Shown here: piece after piece, positions 9,905 to 22,639 of the stretch
How positions within the stretch are numbered: position 1 is the stretch's first letter
Layout: every line of letters starts with the position of its first letter
NCBI GenBank assembly: GCA_014529385.2
Contig: CM043966.1
Span: 142,329,211 to 142,393,210, forward strand
Source of the DNA: Adiantum capillus-veneris
Taxonomy: Eukaryota > Streptophyta > Polypodiopsida > Polypodiales > Pteridaceae
Direction: 5' to 3'
Length of the DNA stretch: 64,000 nt
The notes under the pieces: model-generated
What the model saw: only the letters and a program-made list of their open reading frames with translations
What the model was told of the DNA's origin: nothing
The model's database searches: none
Made by a program: the position numbers and the translations under genes

Positions 9905-11040
9905 TTAATACCTTGCAATTGCTACACCTACTCCCCCTTCCCATTTTAAGTCGTCCCGGACAAAGGTTTGTGCAATGTGCATGGGCACGAACATCGTGTC
10001 TATGGCCGTGTAATGTGGCCCTATTCTGCCAATGGAAGAGATGCAAGGGGTAACAATATGTTGTGCAAGATATGAGTTTTGAACAAATTGTGCAGTGGCT
10101 TTTGTTGATGAGGCTCCCTCTAGAATATGTGGTCCAAATAAAAGTGTTTGAAGTTGACGCACTCTGTCCTTGATTGTTAGATTGATGAATACCATTGGCT
10201 TGATATCTGTGGTTGGTGTTTGCTTTGGTACCCACTTGAACCTTTGATTGTGGAGACAAATGTGTTGGTTTTTGCATCAATTGCTTTGGTCTCCATTTCC
10301 AGTTTGTTTCAGGAGTTTGGGGTGTGTTTTTTTATTTGCACTTGGGAATCCACTTCTCCTTGGGTTTGCTTGGATTAGGTTTTCTCCGTTGTTTGGGATA
10401 ACACTTCCAAGAAGAGATTTTGTTGGTGGTTGTGCCTTTGAGGTTTTGAGTAGTCCTAGAGTGTTTGGCTTGGGTAAGCATATCTCTCGGAGAGTTCACT
10501 AAGTAAAGTTTTTTTATATCATGTGCATTCACCATAATGAATTATAATTACCCCTTATACCCCTCTTGTACTAATGTTTCTATAAGCTCACAAGAAACTA
10601 AAATCTATTCTATTGAACCCATGTGCTATGTTACATTTACTTTAGTGAACTCTCAGGGGCATATCTTCTTTGGTTTGTCTTCCATGATAGATTTCTTCAC
10701 CCATACATGCCTGATTGGTTGTCCATTGTATTTCCAAATACGTTTAGGGTGCAGTGCTAGTTGTGGTTTGGTATTAATGTTCTGTATGTCCCAAATATGA
10801 TGAGTTTGTTCCAAAGGAATGACATAAGAGGTGTCATTAAGGCTAAACTTTAAGATTTCCTCCTATCAAGCTAGAACTACTTTGCATGTGTCCATCCGTG
10901 AGACACCTAAGATGATTGCCTCATTAAGATTAGTATCCGCCATTATATGAAATTGTTGTGGGTAGTTATGGCCATCTATGTCAATTGACACATTGGCTTG
11001 ACCCCTTTGTTTGTAGTTCTAAGCTCGATTTGATTTTTCT
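9905..11040 (-). pseudogene. Retroelement polyprotein remnant, retropepsin-like C-terminal half
   Basis: Reading the minus strand from about 11000 down gives VSIDIDGHNYPQQFHI, then EAIILGVSRMDTCKVVL, two stops, then EEILKFSLNDTSYVIPLEQ and HIWDIQNINTKPQ. The order I-x-G ... Q-F-x-I ... IILG ... K-V-V-L matches the second half of a retroviral-type aspartic protease as found in plant LTR elements. The catalytic Asp segment would be upstream and is not seen. Further down, a 96-codon frame (10195-9905) stays open but I do not recognise it. The fragment runs opposite to the surrounding element pieces and is probably an insertion into the family A element. Confidence 0.45.
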
Positions 11041-11196
11041 TCAATTGTACATATGACATCTTCACAAAACTTGGTAATCTTCATGCTTGTGAATAGCTAG
11101 TAAAGTTTGGTGTTCATTTGACTTAGGGAGAAAAACACACTTTTCTACTCAACCTAGTAGCTACCAAAACTAGTACTAGAAGGTTGATGCAATCTT

Positions 11197-11422
11197 GAAC
11201 ACTAGTGGTAGGTACCAGGCTGACAATGTTAGCTACCAATCTACCAACACTACCATGAAAGACTGATGGCTTCCTGAACACTAGTGGTAGGTACTAGGCT
11301 AACAACGTTAGCTACTAGTCTACCAACACTACCATGAAAGACTGATGGATTCTTGAACACTAGTGGTAGGTACTAGGCTAACAACGTTAGCTACTAGTCT
11401 ACCAACACTACCATGGAAGACT
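11197..11422. repeat. Minisatellite, 79-bp unit, about three copies
   Basis: Units start at about 11197, 11276 and 11355 and contain ACTAGTGGTAGGTACYAGGC and GTTAGCTACYARTCTACC. They are over 90 percent alike. The following 230 bp (to about 11650) carry diverged fragments rich in GGTAGC and GCTACC, so an older array probably extended further. From 11650 to 12320 no gene is supported. Confidence 0.9.
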
Positions 11423-12339
11423 TGTAGCTACCATCATAGAAATAATATACTGGTACCTAACACTATCATAGTGGTAGCTAACTTTTCCAAAACTACCATG
11501 GTATCTCTAGCACTATGAGATTGATAACTAGCAAGTTGAAGGTGGTAGCTACCAGTCTACTAGGAACACCATGGAAAATTGGTAGCACAACCACTACCAC
11601 TATCAAGCTAGTAGCTACCTTTATGGAAGCTACCAATGTTTGATAGTCCTTGGTGCCAATCCTTGAGAGAGGGAGCATGTAGAGTTAGTTTCCTATTTAA
11701 CATTGGTAGTTACCAAGCCTAAAGAAATGTGCAACAATAAGAAAAGTATTATTTAGCTACCAAAGTCAATTGAAGGACAATCAAAGTGGTTCCATGAAAA
11801 TGAAAATAATGTTCAAGAAGTCAAAATTGTTCAAGAAGATGCATTGGGTGTTTCTTGAACACTTTTTGTGCAATACGCTTTTGACAAGCATCCTTTTTGT
11901 TGGGTGATACATGTGTATTGTGAGTTCAAAAGATCACCAATTTGGCCTTCTCTTCCTTTATAATTACAATGTTTGTGTATGGTTGTCTCTTGCATAAATG
12001 CAATGAAAGTTGTGTAAGATTATGTTTCAATCAAGATCTATCTGCATAGAAGTTCCTTCGATGTATAGCAAGAAACCTCGATGCAACTACTATATTTGAT
12101 TCCATGCTTGATAAGCTCATAGACGTCAAGATACTCGTCTATTTAATAGACGGTTTTTTCAAGATTTTTGGTCTCTTCATTTCCTTTAGAGTGTTGTATG
12201 TTCCACTTATCAAAACCTTATGCTCATCATTAAAAAACTCAGCTCCTATAGATTGAATCTTTAGGCCTCTCAATGCTCAATGATTTAGAATGCTACTACT
12301 TTGTGAGAGACCCCAAATTGGTCAAGTGAGTGAACCATG

Positions 12340-13500
12340 ACAAATGAGACCATCTCAAGTGGCCAAATGTGTTAAAACAAAGTACAATGGGTCAAGGGAT
12401 CCACATGCTCATAGATTGCTCTTCAAACAAGTTTTGAGAGCTGAACAAATGGCATATTTCTACACTTAGTACGAAGGATTTGGGTTGACATTGGAAGGAA
12501 CATCCTTGCTATGGTTTCTATTGCTAAATAAAGACGATTTTCCACACATAGAACAACTCTTGTGTAAATTCACACAGAGTTCTCTAAAAAGGGGATCAAA
12601 CACAACATGGTGTCACAGATCTACGCTTTCAAACAAAGAGAGAATGAAAAGGTGAAGGAAGCATTGTTTCACTTCAAACAATATCTTGAGAGATGTCCAT
12701 CATGAGAGTTACCACAAGATAAGAGGCCATCAATTCTTCTCATAGAGGGTTTGAGGAATGAGACTATAAAAAAATATCTACATTTGAAAACATGCACCAC
12801 ATTTGAGAAACTCACTAGAGAAGCTCTATATTTTGACTATTGTAAGGCCTACAAAGAGGTCAGTCAAGATGCAAAAACTTTGATGAGTAGTGCTTCTTCT
12901 ACAACAAGCAAATTTTCAACAAAGTGGGTTGTTCAAACTCCTACGGTGCCGAACATTGATCAAGTGGTCGAAGAAGTATTGAGGAGAATAAACCAAGGCT
13001 ACAAACATAACCCAAATGTACAACATCAACAATTGAGGAGACATGAGACTTGTGGAGTGGATCATCCCACTCCATGATGTAACACTCAACTAAGACCACA
13101 ACATATGTTAGGGCAACAACCACCTCTTTTGAATGATGGCAAAGTGATAGTCAACTACACTGAACCAATGTATGTGCCACAACCCATGAAAAATCATTAT
13201 TCCATGGACAAGAATACACTCATGTGCATAGCCAATCAAGAATATGGTTCAAAGAATATTCTTACCAAGCAAGGTAAACCATTGGTTGCACCCGTAGCTA
13301 CACAAAAAGTAGGACCATGCTATGAGTGTGAGGTGATCATTGAGCAAGGAGTCATCCACACAAGGCGGAACGTAAAGAGATTTTTGCATTCTGTGAAGAA
13401 TGTACATTCGATCATCTTCTTTAGGATTTTCCCAAAACATTCTAGAAAGGGGGAAGCAACAATGAACAATGTAGGAGTGTAGAACCCATGGTTTCTATAA
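12340..13500 (+). pseudogene. Ty3-type gag remnant (family A element)
   Basis: Fragments in shifting frames follow the usual gag order. They include a Leu-rich core, AFKQRENEKVKEALFHFKQY then ERCPS, the open stretch 12751-13074 with CTTFEKLTREALYF and VEEVLRRINQGY, and the stretch 13105-13479 with GPCYEC, perhaps the start of a lost zinc knuckle. Stops and frameshifts break it at least three times. The word CTTFE..REALY recurs at 20601-20640, marking the same family. Gag normally forms the particle and binds RNA; this copy cannot. Confidence 0.55.
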
Positions 13501-14639
13501 ATGTGATGACTTGAGATCAATCTCAGGAAGCTAAAAGAAACATGTCATTGAAGGACGAGCCCAAACTTCTAAAACAAATTGAATTTGAGAGTTTAATGGT
13601 TAGGAATCAACAAAAATCCTGGAAAGCAAAAAGAGACAATATGAAAGCAAAAGGCTAAGGGCAAAGACAACCTTGGAGATAAAGCTACATCAAACAAGGA
13701 ATCATCTCAAGCTAGAACAAGAAAACAAAGAAAAATTTGAGGGAGTGAAAGTGTCAAAAACTTCATGAGGTGGTTTAGTCTTGGTAGAAAAGATACTGGA
13801 GCCATTAGATTCTTTGTTGTAAGCTTATGAGGCAAGACTGAAGAACAACTAGACTCTAGAACATAGATGGTCAACTTATCCACACCCAAAAATTGACACC
13901 AAAAGATTGAAAATGTGCAAATGGCTCTTAGAGACCACACAATCCCTAACACAACCTAAAGCCCAAACATTCCCAAACAAGAAGTGTTGATACCTCAAAA
14001 GGAGGATGAACATGAGCACAAAGAAAAAAAAAAGAGTGAACCACCATTGGATACAAGCTGGGTAGTGGCTAACACCACTGTTGATGCATGATCACAATTT
14101 GTGATGCCTATCCCAGAGATAGAGGATCCATGGCTTCTTGTAGGAAACATTAAGGAATCCTAAAGATGGTAGTGCAATTTTTTAGTTTGCACCTATCACT
14201 GAGGTCAATATGGATCACAAGTTCTACCTAGGAGACATACAATCTCTATATGGAGATGTCGGGTCTATAGCATCTAAAGAGAGAAAACCACACTCTCTAT
14301 AGACTTTTCCATCTTCATAGGGGAACACAAAGAAAAATTTGAGGTTAGAGTGATACCATCCTAGTGAAAATCCACACCAAAAATGATGTACACTAAGAGC
14401 TTGCATGAAATCATGTCTTCTCCTCTACAATGCAAGATTACTCTTTTAGACTTGTTGAAAATCCAACCACCTTTATGGGGGGAAGTGGGAAAAAATCTAG
14501 AGAAAATGGGAGTCAAAATTCCTCTTCAAAAGATTCCCTTAGATAATTAAATGGGTAAAATGACACAAAAGAAACCTAAGGCAAAACCAATACCTATAAA
14601 CAAGGTGGGATATTACTGTGAAGGAGAAGAGGGGAACAC

Positions 14640-15060
14640 CACCTAACCTATGGAGCACAAAGGAGTCACAACCATAACTATACTAGATAGTGGGGCTGAG
14701 TGGCCATTTCCACCAAAGAAATTTGGGAAAAATGGGGGAGACCATCTCTCAAAAAAACAAGAATGAAATTGCAACTTGCACATGGATTTGTAGAAAGACC
14801 TTTGGACATGTTGGAATAGATAATAGTATCCTCATGCAAAATCAAGTACAAGCATACCTTTGCAGTAGTGGATTTCAAAAAGGGCAACAACTTCGATATC
14901 ATTTGGGGGTGACCATTCATGCATCAACTTAAGATGGTGCAAGATTGTGGCTATGAACATATCTACTTGTGACATAAGTATATTACAACAAGGATCATCA
15001 TAAAAGACCATAACTATATACAAAGATGTTACTGGAACTCCTGTAGAGAAATTTGACTAA
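14640..15060 (+). pseudogene. Retropepsin-like protease remnant
   Basis: TITILDSGA (Asp codon at 14686) is the aspartic protease catalytic motif. A few bases on, a neighbouring frame gives AISTKEIWEKWGRPSL, then FAVVDFKKGNNFDI and PFMHQLKMVQDCGYEHIYL. The middle has stops and frameshifts. It lies downstream of the gag remnant at 12.3-13.5 kb and is probably the same element, whose remaining pol is missing because a copia element follows at 15200. Between 13500 and 14640 only scattered short frames are seen. Confidence 0.55.
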
Positions 15061-15199
15061 AAAATGGTCAATGAAAAAGAATACTTGCATGGTTGCACGA
15101 CAAAGTGCATATTTGGATTTTTGGAGCATTCGAAAGTGGGAGCATGATGAAAGTGTTACCATATACATGTGGTAGTGATGTGTGTGAACACACTAGGAC

Positions 15200-15381
15200 T
15201 GCTGGGGAATTTTTTCCCTCTTTAGGAGGTTTTTCCCCCCGTGTATTGTATATACGCCCATCACTCTAGGGCTATCTATCTTTCCATTGCACACTAAGTA
15301 AAAAAACTCTCTATTGTGTGCCTTGATCTTCCTTCATCTTCTCCAAGCTGTGTGCGTTTCTTTGCAACCCTAATTCCAACA
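15200..15381 (+). repeat. 5' LTR of a copia element
   Basis: Begins TGCTGGGGAA and ends TTCCAACA (182 bp), followed three bases later by an initiator tRNA-Met primer site. No 3' copy is found because the element is truncated. Confidence 0.7.
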
Positions 15382-15383
15382 AT

Positions 15384-15397
15384 TGGTATCAGTGCAG
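15384..15397 (+). promoter_or_regulatory. Primer-binding site, initiator tRNA-Met type
   Basis: TGGTATCAGTGCAG matches the typical TGGTATCAGAGC of plant copia elements except for one base in the conserved part, directly after the LTR end. Confidence 0.75.
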
Positions 15398-15754
15398 ATT
15401 GTGTCCTCCCGGGCTCAGTCTCCAGCAGCTCCAGCACACGCCCACTCACTTTCTTCGATTTTTGTGAGCTTTGGCAAGCATTCGTAGGTCGACAAAAATT
15501 TTGGGAGAGATCAAAGAGCATAGTCTGCTCTGATTCGGGCTCATTTTGGCCTCCATTTCCACTACAGGCAGTATTGCACAGGCTATTTTGTCATTTTGTG
15601 TAGAATTTCTATCAGTGCCGTTTTTTGCATAACAAGTGCCTTACAGTATTCTACGATACGTGTTATATAGCACGTGTTGTTCCCGCTTCATTTCTCCTCT
15701 TTTCGGGCAATTTTCACATCAAGTGCAACATTTACGATAGCTGACAACAACACA

Positions 15755-17854
15755 GATGTGTTCAAGATGTTTGCAACTGAGGCTATATTGGATGGGGACA
15801 ATCACCCTATGTGGGCTTAGATGATGCAACATGTTCTTGTGTCAAAGGGTGTCTAGAATATTCTGCAGGGCATTGATGTACGTCTTGGGTCTGAGGATGC
15901 AGGCAATGTTGAGGATGTAGTAGGTCTTCTGCAAGGATTGATACTATTATAGTTGTTTTGCCTATGGCAAAACAATCTCGTTGGGATGTAAAGGATGTGC
16001 AGGCTCATGCATTGATTGTGTTGTCTGTGAAGTGCACCATTGTTCCTCACATTCATTCAATAAAATCTGTAAAATAGGCTTGGGATATTTTGTTGGTCTT
16101 TATGCAAGTCACAATGAGGCTAAAATTGCTTTGTTGTGTAAAGAACTGGAGTCAAAGATTATGCATGAGGAATATGATATGGACACTTTCCTTGCTGGTG
16201 TCAAGGATATCAATGAGCAACTTATTTATGCAGGTGAGGTCATATTAGATTTTTCCCTTGTGCAGACTGTTCTTGATGCCTTACCAGATTCTTACCAGAC
16301 TTTTGCAAGTACTTGGAGACTTATGACCCAAGGAAATCCTGAAGTTGTCAAGTTTGATGCATTATGCAGTTGCAAGAGTCACTTTCCAAAAAAAATAGGA
16401 CTAGGCCGCATGCAATTGAATTGTCTTTTATTGCTTATCAAAGAAAGGGTGATAACAGCAATGCAGCCACTTCTTATGGTTTTGCAGCGAGTGGCAAAAA
16501 TTATATTCCTAATGCTTCTACTGGAAGCAATTCATCTGGAAATTTTGGTGATAAGGGCAAAAAGAAGATGCGTTGCCATTATTGTAAAGCTAATGATCAC
16601 TTGATCGAGCAGTGTCCTAAGTTGAAGGCCAAAGAGGCTAAGAAGAAAGAGGGTGGTTCCAATACAAATGCTGGTTTCACTACAAATGCAGCCATTGTTG
16701 AGTCTTTTGTGAAAGGAGACTGTGATGCTGATGTTGATGCAGAATGGGATTTTAGGGCAAAGTGCACTTACAATCTTGTTTTCCATGATGCATGCTTGTC
16801 ATTTGCTGCAGATTCACATGTGTGGTATTTCGACAGTGGGGCTACAAATCACATTACCTCACATCGTGAATTGTTCACTTCTCTCGAGTCTATCCCTCAT
16901 GGGAATTTAGCCACTTGTGCAACCAATGCCTCTTATCCAGCTCACGGGGCTGGAAAGATTGTGCTTACTACTGCAGATGGTAGTTCTTTTACACTTGTTG
17001 ATGCACTTTATGTACCTAGGATCAAGAAGAATCTAGGCTTGGACTTGGACTTGTAGTCAAATTTGTCGATGATAGATGTACAATTCATGATCTCAGTTTT
17101 GGTGATGAAATTGTTGCATCTAGGCTATTGTGCGGTGGGCTGTAAGCTCACTTTGTATGACAAGTGTGGACAAAATTTTGCAAATGCAGTTGCAGATTCA
17201 AGGGATATTTCAGATGCAAAACTTTGGCATGCACGTTTTGGTCATTTAAATTTTTCCAGTTTGTTGCGTTTGTAGAAATCTGATATGGTTGCTTCTTTGC
17301 CGCCTCTTAAAGCACCTGTCAAACATGTTTGTGAAGGCTATATTTTGGGTAAGATGCAGCGTTCAAATTTTCCAAAGGATGGTTCAATTAGGGCCACATG
17401 CAGGTTGCAACTTCTGCATAGTGATGTTTGTGGGCCCATGCAAACTCCGTCCTTGGGCAATTACCTTTACTTCGTGACTTTCATTGATGATTACTCCACG
17501 AATGCATGGGTATTTCCGCTTAAAGTGAAGTCCGAAGTTCTTATGTGCTTCAAACAATTTTTGGCTATGGTTGAAAATGTATCGAAATGTACTATGGGCA
17601 CCCTCCATTCCGATCAAGGGGGGGAGTATATCTCATGAATTTAATGCATTTTTGGCTAGTTATGGGATAAAACACCAATGTATTGTGCCTTACACACCTC
17701 AGCAAAATGGTGTTGCTGAGAGGAAAAACAGGTCACTTACGAAAATGGCACGTTGTATGGTCAAAAGTCAAGCTTTGCCGCATTATTTTTGGCTTGAGTC
17801 CATCATGTGTGCCACTTATGTACTTAACAAGTGTATTTCTCATATTAGAGAGTG
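15755..17854 (+). pseudogene. Truncated Ty1/copia gag-protease-integrase
   Basis: The gag part gives MFATEAILDGDNHPMW, ARWDVKDVQAHALIVLSV and LDALPDSYQTFASTW, as in plant copia gag. A zinc knuckle C-x2-C-x4-H-x4-C lies at 16574-16615 (CHYCKANDHLIEQC). The protease motif WYFDSGATNHIT is at about 16821-16856. The integrase zinc region LWHARFGHLN is near 17224, and the core shows HSDVCGPM, HSDQGGEY and GVAERKNRSL, the D, D and E positions. Stops occur in gag, at 17054 and near 17273, and a frameshift falls in a G run near 17625. The frame ends at 17854, before any reverse transcriptase, where LTR-like sequence begins. It is a dead fragment of about one half of a copia element. Confidence 0.85.
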
Positions 17855-18059
17855 ATAGTTAGCTGGTTTTTTTTATAGCTTAATTTACCAGGTTCACTTC
17901 TAGAGGCTGACACCCTTAGTGAGTCTCTGTGCCCCATCCGATTCACTTCCCTAAGTGTTGACATTATGTGTCCCATCCGATTTACTTCCCTAAGTATTGG
18001 CATTATGTTAGTGTCAGATAGCTATGCTATAAACGTTCCATTGCGGTGACCCACTAACA
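17853..18059 (+). repeat. LTR end of a family A Ty3-type element
   Basis: TGATAGTTAG to CACTAACA, cutting the copia frame on its left. It contains a 37-39-bp tandem duplication (about 17930-18008) with the unit CCATCCGATTYACTTCCCTA. The start may be internal to a longer LTR. It is followed at once by a tRNA-Asp-like primer site. Confidence 0.5.
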
Positions 18060-18060
18060 T

Positions 18061-18077
18061 TGGTGGCGTTGTCGAGG
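18061..18077 (+). promoter_or_regulatory. Primer-binding site, degenerate tRNA-Asp type
   Basis: TGGTGGCGTTGTCGAGG resembles TGGCGCCGTTGCCGGGG with four changes. It sits two bases after the LTR end, as in the young element. Confidence 0.5.
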
Positions 18078-18506
18078 ATATGATCCTTAGGTGGTGAGTG
18101 ACCTAGTTTTTTTCATACCCTTATTTTCTAGAGATTTCATTACCCATTCCGTTTGCACCTTAGCAATGAAGCAGCTAGATAGAGGCTTTAGTGCTTGTAG
18201 AGACTAGAAGTCAAGGACTTGCTAGATCTACTCTTGATTGGCAAAGAGAGTTGTGCTTTGTCTCTTTTATTCATAGATTCATTTTAGTAGTAGGGTAAGT
18301 AGCAACTACCACCATCAAATTTGGGCTAAAAGATTAGGGCAAAAATTAGCAAAAGCATATTTTGGCAAAAGAGAACATAACTTTGAAATGAGAAAATTTA
18401 ATGGTCATAGCATAAAAACTAATCAAAACCCAAAATTTTGGTGCAAAAAGATATCAACAAACATGTAGGAAGCAAGTTGAGATTTTTCATCCATTTTTGT
18501 GGAGAA

Positions 18507-19345
18507 ACATGGATCACAAGCCATGTACCTTTGAGGAGGTTTGAGAAAAAACTGACACCATGGACAGAGATTGCTTCCAAGTAACAAAAACCTGAATTTG
18601 GGATCAAATTGACATTAAAAAAACACTCAAAACAGTAAAATGGGACAAAATTTCCAAAAGCTTGGGAAATTGACCAATTGTTGGGATTTTCAACTTTTAC
18701 TAATCCAACTTCAAAAAGTTTTGAGAATTAGCATCTATAGGACATAGACAACTAGTTGACTAAGTTTCATGTCAAAACACGAATTGCGATCCATGTACCT
18801 TTTCATGGCTTTTGACCGAGATTTGGACAGCAGGTAGTTGAGACCATTTGAAACATTGTTTCCAATATGAACATTAAAAAAAAAAAGTTGAAAAAGTTGG
18901 CCAAAAGAGCAAAAAAATTAGATTCTAGTTAATAACCACAGAGCAGACATAAAATTTCACTTTGGATTGGCAAAAAGTGATCCAAATCCAAAAGGTTTTT
19001 GGAAGCAGGCTATTGACAACATTAGTAGCTAGCAAGCCAAATTTCAGGTTCAAATTTGATGAACACGGGTCATGATCCATGGACCTTTTTTGAGTTTTTG
19101 GATAGAAACTTTATCAGCATGTTCCAGAGATCAGCGTGAGGAATACTTCAAAAAGTGGGTCAAAAGGGACAAAAAAACTTCAAAGCCAAAAAATGCCAAG
19201 ACAAACCTAGGATGTGACATTTGATTGATGTAAACTAGTCCAAATCACACAAAAAGTATATATCTAGGGTCAGGGTAGCAAGGGCAAGCTATGTGTCAAG
19301 TTGCATCACATTTTTCCACAAAGGTACATGGATTGCGATCCATGT
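18507..19345. repeat. Dispersed leader palindromes, family A, second locus
   Basis: Copies lie at 18507-18526, 18777-18796, 19063-19082 and 19326-19345, all of the form ACAYGRRTnnnnATCCATGT or close to it. The spacing is about 270-290 bp. Flanks often extend the symmetry, with AAGGTACATGG on the left and CCATGTACCTTT on the right, though not always in the same copy. The region 18080-19700 is otherwise noncoding. Confidence 0.85.
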
Positions 19346-19739
19346 CCCTTTGTCACAAAATGAGACCAGACTTGCACCATAGCTAGAGTTAATCACAAGG
19401 AGCCCAATGGACTTTTCAAAATTGAATTTGAACTTGATTTGCAGATTTTACAAGCAAAATTGAAATTTTTGCCAAAAGCACAATAAATTTTACTGATTTT
19501 AGATTTTTGACTAATAGAGTGGCTATAAAATCATAACCACCAAGTGATATTTTTACAAATTGCAAGCGCTAGAGTGTGCGGCTCAAAGTGATTCAAATTT
19601 GAGGATTTGAATGCAACCAAAGAGGTAACAAGTCAGGTTTTTTCAATAGTGTTTTTCTTGATGTATTTGTAATCAAGCAGATTATATCAAAGTAGAAACC
19701 CTGTTGTAGGAGAACATGTTAGTCATCTTTCCACAAAAG

Positions 19740-21400
19740 AGAGTGTGAACTTGGGGCCACTGTCGACCTTAAAGCCAATTCTTGAGGAAAGTATTTTTGA
19801 TACTTCTTCAAAGAGGTCTTATACCTACATGGCTAAGGATTTTGAAAGTGGGAGTTTCAAAGAGGGAACCAACATGAGAGCTGCACTTGAAATATTAGTT
19901 TGAAAATGAACAAAGTGCAAAAATTTACAAAGATAGTGTGGATCACTACAACGTAAAGTTAGAAGAAAGACCTCATGAGCTCAAGGACATGATGCTTGTG
20001 GACAACAATGGTGATCAATACTTTGATGAAAAGGGTACAATCTATTAGCTATGCAAAACCCCTACATTGTGGACAAATGAGGATTGACAAGCACCAAGGA
20101 TGAAGTTGATGTAGAGCCCGTAGACAACCACCTAAGCTAGACATCCCTAATGCGAAGCTAAGGCGAGTGAACGAGACAACTTGAGTCAACACGGATAACA
20201 CTCATTTGGGTCTATACACATATGATAACATAGAGTAGATGCTCTATTATAAGTGCAACAATCCCTACAGTGGACAATTGTTGGAGCAAAAATTATTGTA
20301 TATCAAATATACATAGAAGGCAAAGATACCCATGTAATCCTGCCTGATAAGTATGGATGAAGATAATCTGCTATAGACCATAAAGAGCTGGAGAGATATA
20401 CATACTTTGGAGGGCCACTCCACTATATTATATCACTCCTAACACTTTTTGACCAACTGTCTTAGAGATTGAAAGAGTGAGTCCGGTTAGAACCAAGGTG
20501 GAAGACTCATTCAGTTGACTACAATTTTCAATACGAAGTCCGATGGGATTCTTAAGTTAAAGGGTTTCAATGACCACACACCGGGGTAGTTAAGCTCTAG
20601 GTGTGCACCACATTTGAGCAGATCGCTAGAGAAGCATTGTATCTAGTTGATAATTGCAAGTTTTATGGAGAGGTATCGGAAGATGCATACAAAATTAATG
20701 GTAATTCCACTTCAACCACAAGAACCCATCAACAAAGTGGAGTGTTCCAACTTCAAATTCACCAAATGTTGATTAAATGGTCAAGTAAGTGATCAAGAGA
20801 ATAAACCAAATCTATCGACAAAATTTAAACATGTGACAATAACCACGTCTAGCAGCAAATGCACCACAAGCCTTAAAGTGTTATGCGATCGAGCATATGG
20901 GATCAATAAAAAATATACCAATCATGAGTCAAACGCGTATTTTTACAACCAAAATTACATGAGAAAAAGGCCATATGGTTGCTTTATCTCTCATGAGAAG
21001 TGGTTGTCGATATGTGTGGGTTCTTTAGCAAAAGCCTCCAAAGACACTCAAATCCATGTAGAAAAGAAGCACCAATCAGCATGGAAAAAGACAGAGCTAA
21101 GGTAAACACCAAAGTAGATCAACCTTGCAAGACGATGTTACCTTCTACAAGTCTCCATCAAACTTCCTACATAGCCTCAACATCAACACCCAAACCTTAG
21201 ACGATGCAATGAAAACCTAAGCAGAACATTTATCAACCAAAGTTTCCATCGCACAAAAGCCTCCCGAAGAAGCCAAAGAAAATCAACCAAGTGTTGATAT
21301 CCAAAGAGCACATCAATATTAAAGATCCAATTTTGATACCTCAAGCACAAAATCAACCTCAACAATGGAAGGTAATAGGATGGGTAGCATCAAATGAGTC
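19740..21400 (+). pseudogene. Ty3-type gag remnant, second copy
   Basis: Stretches such as SLGPLSTLKPILEES, ERPHELKDMMLVDNNGDQ and, at 20601-20790, CTTFEQIAREALYLVDNC occur in one order with frameshifts. The last matches CTTFEKLTREALYFDYC at 12790 kb-scale position 12793, so this is the same family. A Lys/Pro-rich part follows to about 21400. I do not recognise a zinc knuckle. From 21400 to 22330 there are only short Lys/Gln-rich open stretches (for example 22077-22268) and no supported domain. Confidence 0.5.
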
Positions 21401-22334
21401 AATCCACAGGGAGTCCACTATGTAAAAAATCCATATAACATGTGTGAACAAGAGATATTTAAATAATCCCTTACCTATATATTCTCAAGTATTACATGTA
21501 TCCCTTATGTATGCATTAGAAGAAAAAACACTAGCCATTATGTATGATTAAAATACCCTTTATCTAAGTACATTTCTTTTAAAATGTACCTAAAGATAAT
21601 TCCCATATTTTGTTCACACGTACTATCTTACATATTTCCTAGTGGACACCCCAGGAGTCAATCACTGCTCATGGCACTTCCAAGGAAACACTAATGTTTG
21701 GGCCAAAACGTCTAAAGTAATAGCTTGGACCTACTCACCTAAACCGAAGAGTTCTACAAAAAGAAAACCAAGCTATCAATGACAAGCAACCACCTCAAAC
21801 AGAAGAAAGAACAACCACAAAGAAAGGCAAAAGCAGCGACCTTCAAAGAAACAAGCAATGCGACAAGTATGGGTACCAAAGTTGGACTTCAAGAAAGCTA
21901 CCCAACAAAGACATGTGTAGTAGCGGATGATTCCAATTAATCTACTCGAAGCACATAGATTTTATGAAAGTAACACTCATATATGGTTACCAAAAGTAGT
22001 ATCTCAACTTGGCCCTAGCAAAGATCAATAGTCATGTAGCACAAGGCTCTATACAAAGGCAAGAAGTCAAAACCAAGTGCCAAGAAAAGCCAAGATCCCA
22101 AAACTCTTGAGGAAGCCACAGTGCAATCTCACATCCATGATGATAAGTAATCATGTGCTTGACAATACACATGGTAACATTGTTGGGAAACAAGCAAACT
22201 GGAACACCTCTATAGCAATGTCACCCAAGAGCATTGAAAGAGAACTACAAGAACACCAAAAGGCTTGGTAAATCCCTTTGAAACACCAATAATCTAACAA
22301 AAGTAGTCCCCTTGAGAATTTATTGGCCGCTGCC

Positions 22335-22411
22335 TGTGAGGCTTTGAGCTATGGTGGATGCCACCAGCTGCAGGTCATGGCGAGAGAGAATAACTGCAAA
22401 AGAAGATATTG

Positions 22412-22472
<61 letters not shown>

Positions 22473-22639
22473 TAGTCGACACAATAAGCCAAAAACATGC
22501 TATACTTAATAATATTTCATTTGTAAAAACTTACAATATATAGCAAAAGTTATACCATGCAAACTTCTTCTCTTAACTGCATGCCGGGGAAGATGTTCCC
22601 ACGGTATGATGCCACTGAACTCGGGCTTGAAACCTAACA
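22335..22639 (-). repeat. 3' LTR of the small minus element
   Basis: Matches 24109-24388 with a longer (GA)n run at 22416-22469. On the minus strand it is preceded by AAGGGGGA (plus-strand TCCCCCTT at 22641-22648), a good polypurine tract. Confidence 0.8.
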
